This document shows, piece by piece, positions 10,474 to 19,352 of a stretch of DNA of 64,000 nucleotides. A program made the translations under genes and the position numbers. The notes beneath the pieces are model-generated. The model ran no database searches. It worked only from the letters and a program-made list of their open reading frames with translations, and had not been told where the DNA came from. Location of the stretch: positions 1,182,934 to 1,246,933 of the forward strand of contig BCIA01000001.1 in assembly GCA_001599815.1 (NCBI GenBank), given 5' to 3'. The DNA is from Furcasterigmium furcatum. Taxonomy: Eukaryota; Ascomycota; Sordariomycetes; Glomerellales; Plectosphaerellaceae. Position 1 is the first letter of the stretch, and the number at the start of each line of letters is the position of its first letter.

Positions 10474-11417
10474 TATGGGCAATTGGAGGATGGGAAATTT
10501 GGAGGTAGAGATGGTGGGATGGATGTCTTGGGATGGAGTTTTGGCGTTGACGCGCTGGTCGGGTGGTCAAGGTTGGGCTCGGCAGACGCACTAGGACGTC
10601 CATCGGGGGGGGCTTATGCACGGCCACTATAGCCGTATCGATTCAGTGGGCGGCCCCTGGACGGCGCCGTTCCCTCCATCCTTGGGTGCAGCAAGTTAGA
10701 AGTAGTTATCTAAAGCAGTCACAATGCAATTTAATCAAAATTCCTAGTAAGTTAAGTCTGCAACGTATGGAATAAGTACTTATAGAAGTACTTACATAGG
10801 TACATCGAGATAGGGGCGAGCTTTACAACCTGAGTGATGCAATAAGATATATAACATAGAGTTTGAGCAAAACTGAGTCGTGTAAGACCTTATAGATCAG
10901 TGGTTAGATCGTCTCCTTTACATTCCATTTGCTTCGGAGTAGGCCGCAGGTTCGAACCCTGCTAAGGTCATATCCTTTTGCATATTTTTTGTTCTCATTT
11001 TGACTATAGTTGTGTAAATAGGTGTACTTGAAGCCTGAGAAGCCTTGATTTTTGTGTCTATTTTTAACAATTTACACAACTTACACAGATGTAGCATATG
11101 TTCTCAGACGGGAGCAGACTGTCTTGCAGAGGGAGTTAGTGATATTCCTGACCAGTGAAATCCTGGAGAGGCTTGACGTCCATGAGGCAACGTAGACGGG
11201 GCCGAAGGAGGTCGTCGTAATTGAGCTACTAATTGGCAGCAGAGGAGTTTTGGTGTTAGAGAAACAGTTGAGACAAGATCCAGCGTGTTGTAGAGGTTCT
11301 GATGGAGAGGCCAAAAATGGAAATTATGGGGTCCAGTGCTCCTCGGCTCAGCCTTGCATCAGTCGACCACCATCTCTGCTGCTTCGACTAACAACTTAAA
11401 CCCTCCCAACCTCAATC
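10474..11417. other. Divergent intergenic region with AT-rich core and a tRNA gene
   Basis: About 0.9 kb between psy4 and the RRF gene. The central part (about 10680-11100) is clearly more AT-rich than its neighbours and holds the tRNA at 10886-10970. Thymine runs just after the tRNA (from about 10976) fit RNA polymerase III termination. No protein gene is apparent. Confidence 0.6.
10886..10970 (+). tRNA. Probable tRNA-Val(UAC) with a 12-nt intron
   Basis: A full cloverleaf can be drawn. The acceptor stem GACCTTA/TAAGGTC has 7 pairs, followed by discriminator A. The D arm is GATC-AGTGGTTA-GATC. The anticodon stem is TCTCC/GGAGT (top pair T-T mismatched), and the T arm is GCAGG-TTCGAAC-CCTGC. 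With canonical spacing the loop reads TTTACA and then a 12-base insert, TTCCATTTGCTT, before base 38 (C). That places U33 correctly and gives anticodon UAC with the intron after position 37, the usual site. Removing the insert leaves exactly 73 nt. A poly-T stretch follows about 6-15 bases downstream. Identity rests on the anticodon placement; the mismatch at 27-43 is a mild flaw. Confidence 0.75.
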
Positions 11418-12343
11418 ATGGCCACCCTCCGCCTCGACAGGCTGGCCCTCCGGCACGCCAATGGCATATTCACAGCTACAGCGAGGTATTGCCGATCCAC
11501 ATGTCTATTCAAATCCTCCCTAACACCGTCAGGCATCATGCAGCGCCCTCGTCCGCCGCCCGCCTCCTCGCAACACCTCACGCGACACCCCTCGTCCCTC
11601 GATCCCGTGCCTCCCCCCGAGCATTGAGGGCCTTCAGCACCTCTCCCGCCCTCTCCAAAAAGTCCAAGGGCAAGAAAATGGCCGAGCAAGAGGCCCACAA
11701 CCCCGGTGCCAGCACATCCTCTTCATCGTCCGCCGGCGACCACGACGAAGAGGACTCCAAGCACCCCAAGCCCTCCCCTGCCGACCCCCTCAACTTCGAC
11801 GACCTCACAGCCCGCTGGGCCGCCGCCGAGTCCCACTTCCGCGACGCCCTCAAGATCCTCTCCACCGGCGGCCGCTTCAACCCCGACGCCATCGGCGCCC
11901 TCCTCGTCGCCCCCACCCCCAAGTCCCCGGAGCGCTACCCCCTCCGCGAGCTCGCCCAGGTCGTCCCCCGCGCCGGCCGCACCGTCTCCCTCCTCGCCCA
12001 CGAGAAGGACCACATCAAGCCCATCATGGCCGCCGTCCAGGCCTCCCCGGACTTCAACCAGCAGCCCCAGCCCAACCCCGACAACGAGCTCGAGCTCATC
12101 CTCAAGATCGAGCCCGAGAGGAAGGAGGACCTCGTCGCCCGCGCAAAGTCCCTGACCCTCGCCTGGCGCGAGCGCGTCCGCGCCGCCAGCGAGAAGAGGA
12201 AGAAGCTCGTCGCCAAGTGGGCCCAGCAGAAGGAGATCGGCCCCGACCTGCGCAAGAAGATCGAGGCCGAGATGCAGAAGAAGCAGAACAAGGCCATGGA
12301 TACCATAGACCAGCTGGAGAAGCAGACCCTGCAGAAGCTGTAA
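11418..12343 (+). CDS. Mitochondrial ribosome recycling factor
   Basis: Exons 11418-11485 and 11533-12343 (47 bp intron, donor GTATTG, acceptor GTCAG) encode 292 residues. Residues 1 to about 60 form a typical mitochondrial presequence, rich in Arg/Ser/Ala and ending in ALRAFSTSPALSKKSKGKK, which resembles a processing site after RAF. An acidic/Ser linker follows, then the RRF domain (about 110-292) with the paired long helices of domain I. Its C-terminal helix contains RVRAASEKRKKLVAKWAQQK and ends in the QLEKQTLQKL segment. RRF with EF-G2 splits post-termination mitoribosomes in the matrix. The exon 1 start is preferred because it supplies the first half of the presequence and the splice restores the frame. 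The neighbour at 12632-13846 also has a mitochondrial-type leader. Confidence 0.88.
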
Positions 12344-12631
12344 CGACCGCAACAGGAGCCGTCGACCTCGAACCTAGGTCTTGTACGAGTAAAAGCAGGA
12401 TTTTTTCCAATCATATGCAGCACCGCCTGCCCTGGAAGCCATGTAAACCAGATATTCTACCCCATGATCAGAAGAAAAAAAAAAGCAATCAACAATTGGT
12501 TTTGTCTACTGATGTACATGATTGTAAAATGCATCTCCGTGTGTTATACAGGCCACCTGAGGTGGTTGGTCGCTCCAGATGTCCTGGTGGTGCCAGATTA
12601 CGAGCCGCCATTCTCAAGTTGAGCTCACAGA

Positions 12632-13846
12632 TCAAGCCTGCTTGCCCTTTTGCTTGCCGCCGTTCCTGCCAGCAGCCCCCTTGGCCACCATCGCCGACAC
12701 CCTGCTCTCGAAAACCTCGGCGCCGCTGCTCGTCCACGACTCGTTCCTGAGGAAATACCCATGCTGCCCCTGATCCGGCTTCTCGTACGCGCCCCGCACA
12801 ACCGCGTCAAGCACCGCCTTCTTCACGTTCTCTTCCGGCCCCGGGATCTTGCCCTCCGGCAGCTTCGCAACCGCCTTGGGGTCCGACATCAGGTGCTCCC
12901 TCTCCCGCACGTCCGAGAAGAAGTACACGCCCTCCTGGTACTTGAGCCTGTTCGCCGTGTGTCGCGGGATCCCCCATTGGCCCTCCTCGGGCACGAACTG
13001 CGCGCCGCCGCTTAGCGCCCGCAGGCCCTGCAGCACGCTCTCTTCCTTGGCGCGAGTGCCGTCCGCCGCGATCGCCGGGCCATATCCCGTGAGGCTCTCC
13101 AGCGTCAGGTGCGGGATGAACGGCGCCGGCTTGCCGTGGCGGTACTCCTTGTCCAGCTGCAGCTCCTCCGCGGTCTTGGGCGTCATGAACCGTTCGATCT
13201 CCTCCATCACGACGAGCTTCTTCCCGCCGTCCTCCTCTTCGCCGTCCTTCTTCTCCCTCCGGAAGCGTCCGCCCCTGCCGCCTCGCCCACCCCTGGGTGC
13301 TCCGCCGCGTCCTCCGCGTCCCCCGCGTCCGCCACGTCCTCCTCCGCGCATGAAACCGCCCGTGCCGCGGGAGAATCCCCCAGGGCTGCGTGCACGGTCA
13401 CCAAAGCCGAGAGGCGCGCGGGCGATGAGCCCATCTGTCGGTTGAGATCCGAATGCACCGCCACGGCCGCCGCCGCGAGCGCCGCCCTGGAAGCCTCCGC
13501 GGCCTCTGAACCCGCCGCGGCCAAGACCACGAGGCACAGCCTTCAGTCCGACGACGTTCGGGCTGGCGCTCCTCGCAGGGCCCTCGGTAGACTGGGCTGG
13601 CAGGGCGGGCTTCCCGCTCGCGCTGCGCAGAAGGTTGTTGATTTCGTTTGCCGCGGCGCGGCTGCGCTGGCGTCCGCGTGTGGGCTCGCCGGTCGAGCCC
13701 CGGGAGGGGTTGTTGTTGTCGGCGCCATCTTGGGCGGCGTGGATGCTCGTTGTCGAGAATTGTCGGACGCAGGAGCTGACGGCGTCCTGTGTGCGGGCGA
13801 TGTCGAGCCGCGAGGTGCCGCCGGCTGACCTCAATCGCGTGTACAT
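12632..13846 (-). CDS. Unknown RGG-rich protein with mitochondrial-type presequence
   Basis: One exon, 404 residues from the ATG at 13846; the longer open frame upstream has no other ATG. The N-terminus is basic and Ser/Thr-rich with few acidic residues, ending in VRQFSTTSIHAAQ, which looks like a mitochondrial targeting peptide with an RQF-type processing motif. Residues about 115-210 are a dense RGG/RG region (GRGGFRGRGGFQGGARGGGR and a second block with repeated GGRGGRGG), typical of RNA-binding and arginine-methylated tracts. The C-terminal 190 residues appear folded: MEEIERFMTPKTAEELQLDK, then PAPFIPHLTLESLTGYGPAI, then YQEGVYFFSDVREREHLMSD. I do not recognise that C-terminal domain as a named family. 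By leader and neighbourhood a role in mitochondrial RNA metabolism or the mitoribosome is conceivable, but this is inference. Confidence 0.7.
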   Translation of the reverse strand: MYTRLRSAGGTSRLDIARTQDAVSSCVRQFSTTSIHAAQDGADNNNPSRGSTGEPTRGRQRSRAAANEINNLLRSASGKPALPAQSTEGPARSASPNVVGLKAVPRGLGRGGFRGRGGFQGGARGGGRGGAFGSQPTDGLIARAPLGFGDRARSPGGFSRGTGGFMRGGGRGGRGGRGGRGGAPRGGRGGRGGRFRREKKDGEEEDGGKKLVVMEEIERFMTPKTAEELQLDKEYRHGKPAPFIPHLTLESLTGYGPAIAADGTRAKEESVLQGLRALSGGAQFVPEEGQWGIPRHTANRLKYQEGVYFFSDVREREHLMSDPKAVAKLPEGKIPGPEENVKKAVLDAVVRGAYEKPDQGQHGYFLRNESWTSSGAEVFESRVSAMVAKGAAGRNGGKQKGKQA

Positions 13847-14747
13847 TGTGTTTGGAGGTGTGCCCGGCTGCAATTGGCCCGCAGACGTGTGGTTGTTGGA
13901 GGTGGTGAGCTCCTGACGATGGAGGTGCAGTTCTCGAAAGTCAGGTCAGGAAAGTCTTCGGATTCTCGAAATCTGGGGTCACGTGCGGTAGTGGTCCGTG
14001 TGAATCGTCTGAGAAGTTGGTTGGTTCGTGGGATGCGAAAGCCCCACCAGTACAAGTCGTCGTGATTTGCCTGTGGCGGCTCGACTGAGGAAGCAGAAGT
14101 CAGCAAGAATATCTTGTTTGAATGGAGGCAATTCACAAGGAACCGATGTCTCTAAGGAGGATATATTTCTAGACAATGGCATCATTCACAGTCCCCAAGT
14201 CTTTCGAGTAAGCCCTGTGCAGCCTCCAGACACCCAATACGCTGTAATGAGATGACTTGACGGAGAACGTTTGATAGACTGGTTCTGCCAGAGTCTACCG
14301 TGGACCGAAGTCAGGCAGAACTTGGGCTCATACCAGGACAGAGACAAATCAACCCAAACTCAGCTCAGGTAATCTTTCCTTGTGCGGCGATTTCCTCTAG
14401 GTATCGTGTCTCCTACGTCAGAAGTGCCCAACCCGGCCCTTCATTCCTTGCATGGCCACATGGCCGATTAAAAAGTCAACATGCCATGAGCAACATGGTC
14501 TCATGCTCAGAGTCCAAGTCGCTGCACCTTATTTTGATGTACCCCCGATAAACGCCATGCCGTGTTCGTTGGCCAGAAAGCCTGGGTCCAGTCATGACAA
14601 AAGAAACATAACAAAGGGAACGGTGCCCCGTCCCTGAAAAAATAAAAGATGTTCCCCAACGCCAGGCTCCTTACGCTGTCCGTGTTCTAAGGAGGTAATT
14701 ATATGTATGCGGATCCAGAGCAGTAGCGGCCAGTGACTGTCTGTCTA
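13847..14747. other. Spacer between RGG-protein 5' end and histidine kinase 3' end
   Basis: About 0.9 kb containing the promoter of the RGG-protein gene (right of 13846) and the 3' region of the histidine kinase. No convincing coding sequence or repeat is visible. Confidence 0.5.
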
Positions 14748-17700
14748 TCATGGCTCCGTAGCTGTGCTCAGCTTGCTGTATTTCGAAATCAACTCGTCGA
14801 TCTTGGCGGTCAAGTGAGGGATCCTGAAGGGCTTTGAAATAATGTCATCCTGGAGAAACGTTAGCAGGTGGTCTTGGGGGGCGGGCCGCCACCGAAAACT
14901 TACGATGCCGGCAGCCTTTGCATCCTCAATCTGCTCAGGCCGCGCGTAGGCCGTGACGGCGATGATCGGGATGTGGCTCACTAGCACACCTTCCCGCTCC
15001 AGCTCTCTAATGCGCTTTGCGCATGTCATGCCATCCATGACCGGCATCTCGAGGTCCATGAGAATGACGCTCAGGTGGTAGCCGTCCGTCTCGCGGCCGC
15101 TCCAGAACCGTGACTTCTTTAGAGCATCCAGGGCCTCCCCTCCGTGGTTGGCCACATGTGTGGTGTTGCCACAGTTTCTCAGCTGCCTCTGCAGAACCCT
15201 CTGATTCACCAGGTTATCTTCCACAATGAGCACATCATGCCCCGGAAGTGGAGGCACGGCGACTACGGGAGGAGTTGCAGACCCGGCGTCCGTCTTTGCC
15301 GGCGGAGGCGTGGTGGTCGTGGGCACCCGTCCGGGTCGGGTCGGCCGCTGCGCGTGCAGATCCGCAAGACTAGCGGTCTCTTTGCTCGGCGTCTCTGTTT
15401 TGCGACACTTGACGTAGAAGGAGAAGGTACTCCCGCGACCCTTTTCTGACACGACGCCGATCTGACCACCTTGCAGCTCCGTCAACATGCGGGAGATGAA
15501 GAGCCCCAGTCCAGAGCCGCCGTACTGGACGTGCGTTCGCGGAGAGGCTTGAGAGAAACGCTGGAACAGCAGCTTCTTCTCATCATCCTGCAGGCCGGGA
15601 CCGGTGTCCTCCACCGAAAAGTGAAGGTTCATCTTGTCGCCATTGCCCCAGTCCTTGTCGTCTGTCAGGTCAGCCTGGTCGGTTCGATGGCTGGGGAAGA
15701 ACGCCGTGTCTTCCATCTCCTCCATCTGGCGAGAAGCGCTCAGAGTTATCCTGATACGCCGCTCTTCGCGGTTCTGCGTAAACTTGATTGCGTTTGTCAT
15801 GAGATTGATCAAGATTTGACGGAGTCTAGAGGGGTCGACCTTTACCCAGTCGAGGGCGTGCTCGAGGTACGCTGGCTTAATGTCGAATTGAAGCTTGATG
15901 TCGTGGGTGTGGACCTCGGACTCGAACATCTTCAAGACGGTCTGGACAATGATGACCGGGCGGGCAGCAACCGGCGTCACCAGAAGCAGCTGCGAGTCAA
16001 GCTTGGACAGGGTCAAGACATCGTCTACGATACGGTGCTGGTGGCTGGCGCAGAGGTTGATGGTGTTGGCGGCCTCGAGGCATCGATCGAGAAGATCCTC
16101 AAACTGCTGGTCTGGCTGATCGCGATAGTCGTGGATGACATCCAAGATCTCGTCGGCCGACTGAAGGATGGCGCTGAGCGGGTTGCGCATCTCGTGACTG
16201 GTGATGTCGATGAAGTTTTCCTGCTGGCGCTTGAGCTCCACCGCTTCCTCTCTCCGCTGCATCTGGAAGGCCTCGGCCCATTTCTGTGTCGAGATATCCG
16301 TGATACAGCCAAATATGCTCTTCAGATCGCCGTCTTCGTCCTTCTCTGGATACGCGCTCATGAGCACCCAGGTGTCGATAAAGTGATCCCCATTCTGGCG
16401 GCCACACTTGAACCTAAATTCGTGCGTAATGGCAACCCTGTCGATCAGAAGCTGTTCCCAAACACGCTCAACGCCGCTTCTATCCTCATCGCGAACGCTC
16501 TGCATCCAGGTATCGGCGGTGTCCTCCCCGCGCGGGTGTCGAGAAATCTGCCACCACGTGTCATTGGCAAAATTGATGAGACCCTCGCCGCTGGCAATGA
16601 ACATGCCAACAGGCGCAAACTCGGCCATGCGGGTGAACTTGTACTCGCTCTCAACAGCCTCCTGTGTTCGCAAGATGAGCTCCGTGCGTAGTTCCTCGCG
16701 ATCCAGCGCCGCAAGCTTGGCGGCGCGCTGGCCACGCTTGATCTCCTCCTCGAACAGCACAACCGAGGCCAGTGAAGTGGCCAGCTGCCGGGACAGGAGA
16801 TGGATGAAGAGCTTGTAGTCGTCATCGTAGGGTCGTCGCGGGTTCGTGCCCATCACGATGAAGCCGACGACCGAATCTCCGGCCGTGGTGGGATGCACGG
16901 GCAGCACGACGACCGTTCGTGGCGCCTCGCCGAATCCCCGCCAGTTCATGCCCTCCAGGAGGTGGACAGGAAGAGAGCCATCATCGGCTGACAAGACAAC
17001 CGGGGCGCAGTGCATCGCCATTGACTGTCGCATGTAGGGCGCGAAACCGTGCTCGGAGACTCTCAGATCGATGTGAGGCACAACAGACGCATGTTCCGGA
17101 CAGACACCCAGGGCGCCTTCGAGTTGGAGTTGGGGTGGATGCGTTGCGCTACCCGAGTGCATCGACGAGATTTCGCTCTCGTTTTCTTCCTTGACCGAGT
17201 AGACCAGGGCAAAAGGAATATCGATGTCGTTAAACTCCAGGCCTTCATTGACCCTCGGCCAGAAACCGCGGACATCACGGGCAGCAGCCGTCTTCTCGCC
17301 GACCTCCCGCAGCGTGAGCATCCGCCGTTCATTCACCTTACGCCTGGTGTTCTCGAAGGCAGGGTTGTACAGACCGGCGACCTGTCCGTCGCTACCAATC
17401 AGGGGCACAATAGACCAAGAAAAGAAGGCCTCTTCGAGGAAACCATGACGGTTCACGAAAAGTCGGTTGTCGTTCCTCAGGGTAGACTGCCCGTGTTCCC
17501 AGGCGTTCTTGATCACGGGTTTGAGGTCGTCCCAGATCTCGCTCCAAGCTTCTTCGTATCGCATGCCCATGAGCGCAGGATGCTTCTGCCCGGCGAGCTC
17601 TACATAGGCCTCGTTGTAGATGGTGATGTGATCAGGGCCCCAGTACATCGCTGCGGGATGGGGGCTGCCCATGACCATGTTCGCCATGGCTCTGAGGTCT

Positions 17701-19352
17701 GCGGTCCATTCTGACATTGGGCCCAAGCCGGTGGCGGCCCAGTCTATCGAGCGGGCAAAATGGATGTGGCTGTTCATCTCGGGGGTGATATTGATGCGAG
17801 TCCAGTCAAATGAAGGTCGGAGCATGCCTGCGTGGAAGACGTGATTCGTAAACTCGTCCGAGTGATGCCTCTCCTCGTCGCCGTCCATGTCCACGTCCAC
17901 AACCGCATCTTCGTACTGCAAGGGGAGATCTTTCGTAGGCGGCACCGCATCCACTTCGCCAAAGTAATCCGGCTCATCGAGGACGACGACTGTTTGCTCT
18001 GTCTGGTTCGGCGACGGCGTCGGGCCTCTAGTTCGTTCCTCCAGCACCACGGCTTCTTTGGCAAGACCCTCAGGGGATTCGGGCAATCCTTCGGAGACGG
18101 CACTGGTGCTAGCGCTGATAAATCGGAAGCGCCTCCGAAGTGTGGAGCAGGTCCAAGTAATGCCGCCGTACTCGTGGGACGGCAAGCACACGTTCATGGA
18201 CACATTGTTCTTGACACAACTCAATAGCCAGGACTTGAAGTTTGAGTAGTTGACGTCCTGTTCGGCCTGATCGCCCTCGACTGCAAGAAGCTTGAGGGTG
18301 CCGCTCGAGGCTCTCAAGGCGGCATTCGCGTACATCAGGTGCAAGCCAGGCCTGTTAGCGTTGATGGGGTTCGCCAGGTCGACGATAAAGGTCGGCCTCT
18401 CGTCCTGCTCAAGAAGCTCGATGACACCGACGCCCTTGAGGACCTGGAGACCCGGAGGCAGACTCGAGCTGTTGGGGCTGCGCGCGGAAGAGGCGGAGGG
18501 CTCGACAGAGGACCAGCTGCCGCTGCCGGCTGAGGTGCTGCCAGAGCGGGCAGGGCTCCCGGCGTGCACGTTCCCGCGCGGTAGCCTGACAGTGTGGACC
18601 GACTCTCCATCGTCACGCAGGCGGGCCAGCAGGGCGGCCGCTGCGTCTGACGGCGGGAATGCCGGTGCGCGACGAGACATGGGCCTCGGCGAGTTGGAGA
18701 AGAACAGGGGAGAGGTGACGCCCTGACTCTTGTACAGGGCCACAGCGGCTGCAGTTGTGTTCCCCTTTGGGACGCCTGTGAGGTCGATTCCACCGGGAGG
18801 GAGCAGGCGCGTGCGGGCCTTCTTGAGGGGCGAGGCGTTGAGGCCGATATGGGCAGCCTCGTCGTCGGAATGACGCTTCGATGACGGCCGGCGGTTGTCT
18901 TCGGTGGACGCCTCCGAAGCAATGGACGCAGACCTGTCGTCGGCAGAAGCAGAACAGTCTGCACCAGCGCTGGCAGAGGGATCACGTTGCAGGAGGGAGC
19001 TCGAGGTCAGACCATAACGGCTAATGGCGGCGGCCCATTCTTCTCCCGCAAGATAAAGATGACGGTCTCCGGAGGAAGATACGGCGGCGGCCGGAGGAGC
19101 GGAGGAGGCAACAAAATCGGCCCGGTCGATCTTGATCGTGGGCTCGAAGGAGTTGACGGCAGATGCAGACGAGGCGAAGGCCCCCAGAGTCACGGGAAAT
19201 CTGGCCTGCCTGTTGGCCGGATGGCCTCGAGATGTGGGCGTGATGGGAGGGGTCGAGACTGTGGCAGCAGCAGCAGCAGCAGCAGGATGGATGGCGGCGG
19301 GAGAGCCGAGAGGGAGAGGCCGGTGTCGATGTCGGTCGTCGCCCAGCGGCAT
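14748..19352 (-). CDS. Hybrid sensor histidine kinase with PAS/GAF input and response-regulator domain
   Basis: Exons 19352-14904 and 14849-14748 flank a 54 bp intron (GTAAGT...GCTAAC...CAG) and encode 1516 residues. The frame continues upstream to 19529 but starts there with TTG; the first ATG is at 19352. Order: a disordered N-terminus with an Ala run, a degenerate PAS (about 270-370), a second PAS (about 500-620), a GAF-like segment, and a third PAS just before the kinase (about 930-1035). The H-box is ITSHEMRNPLSAIL with phospho-acceptor His1053. The ATPase has an N box (LINLMTNAIKFTQ), G1 (DTGPGLQ) and G2 (GGSGLGLFIS). The C-terminal receiver has VEDN, phospho-acceptor Asp1433 (ILMDLEMPVMDG), TAYA and the SKPF lysine. 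The kinase should autophosphorylate on His, pass phosphate to its receiver, then to an HPt protein and nuclear response regulators. I cannot assign its fungal HHK group firmly. Confidence 0.92.
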   Translation of the reverse strand: MPLGDDRHRHRPLPLGSPAAIHPAAAAAAATVSTPPITPTSRGHPANRQARFPVTLGAFASSASAVNSFEPTIKIDRADFVASSAPPAAAVSSSGDRHLYLAGEEWAAAISRYGLTSSSLLQRDPSASAGADCSASADDRSASIASEASTEDNRRPSSKRHSDDEAAHIGLNASPLKKARTRLLPPGGIDLTGVPKGNTTAAAVALYKSQGVTSPLFFSNSPRPMSRRAPAFPPSDAAAALLARLRDDGESVHTVRLPRGNVHAGSPARSGSTSAGSGSWSSVEPSASSARSPNSSSLPPGLQVLKGVGVIELLEQDERPTFIVDLANPINANRPGLHLMYANAALRASSGTLKLLAVEGDQAEQDVNYSNFKSWLLSCVKNNVSMNVCLPSHEYGGITWTCSTLRRRFRFISASTSAVSEGLPESPEGLAKEAVVLEERTRGPTPSPNQTEQTVVVLDEPDYFGEVDAVPPTKDLPLQYEDAVVDVDMDGDEERHHSDEFTNHVFHAGMLRPSFDWTRINITPEMNSHIHFARSIDWAATGLGPMSEWTADLRAMANMVMGSPHPAAMYWGPDHITIYNEAYVELAGQKHPALMGMRYEEAWSEIWDDLKPVIKNAWEHGQSTLRNDNRLFVNRHGFLEEAFFSWSIVPLIGSDGQVAGLYNPAFENTRRKVNERRMLTLREVGEKTAAARDVRGFWPRVNEGLEFNDIDIPFALVYSVKEENESEISSMHSGSATHPPQLQLEGALGVCPEHASVVPHIDLRVSEHGFAPYMRQSMAMHCAPVVLSADDGSLPVHLLEGMNWRGFGEAPRTVVVLPVHPTTAGDSVVGFIVMGTNPRRPYDDDYKLFIHLLSRQLATSLASVVLFEEEIKRGQRAAKLAALDREELRTELILRTQEAVESEYKFTRMAEFAPVGMFIASGEGLINFANDTWWQISRHPRGEDTADTWMQSVRDEDRSGVERVWEQLLIDRVAITHEFRFKCGRQNGDHFIDTWVLMSAYPEKDEDGDLKSIFGCITDISTQKWAEAFQMQRREEAVELKRQQENFIDITSHEMRNPLSAILQSADEILDVIHDYRDQPDQQFEDLLDRCLEAANTINLCASHQHRIVDDVLTLSKLDSQLLLVTPVAARPVIIVQTVLKMFESEVHTHDIKLQFDIKPAYLEHALDWVKVDPSRLRQILINLMTNAIKFTQNREERRIRITLSASRQMEEMEDTAFFPSHRTDQADLTDDKDWGNGDKMNLHFSVEDTGPGLQDDEKKLLFQRFSQASPRTHVQYGGSGLGLFISRMLTELQGGQIGVVSEKGRGSTFSFYVKCRKTETPSKETASLADLHAQRPTRPGRVPTTTTPPPAKTDAGSATPPVVAVPPLPGHDVLIVEDNLVNQRVLQRQLRNCGNTTHVANHGGEALDALKKSRFWSGRETDGYHLSVILMDLEMPVMDGMTCAKRIRELEREGVLVSHIPIIAVTAYARPEQIEDAKAAGIVSFRWRPAPQDHLLTFLQDDIISKPFRIPHLTAKIDELISKYSKLSTATEP
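19264..19285. repeat. (GCA)7 trinucleotide run encoding poly-Ala in the histidine kinase
   Basis: Seven GCA units on the plus strand read as consecutive Ala codons (GCT/GCC) on the minus strand near the N-terminus of the kinase. This is a short microsatellite likely to vary in length between strains. Confidence 0.8.
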
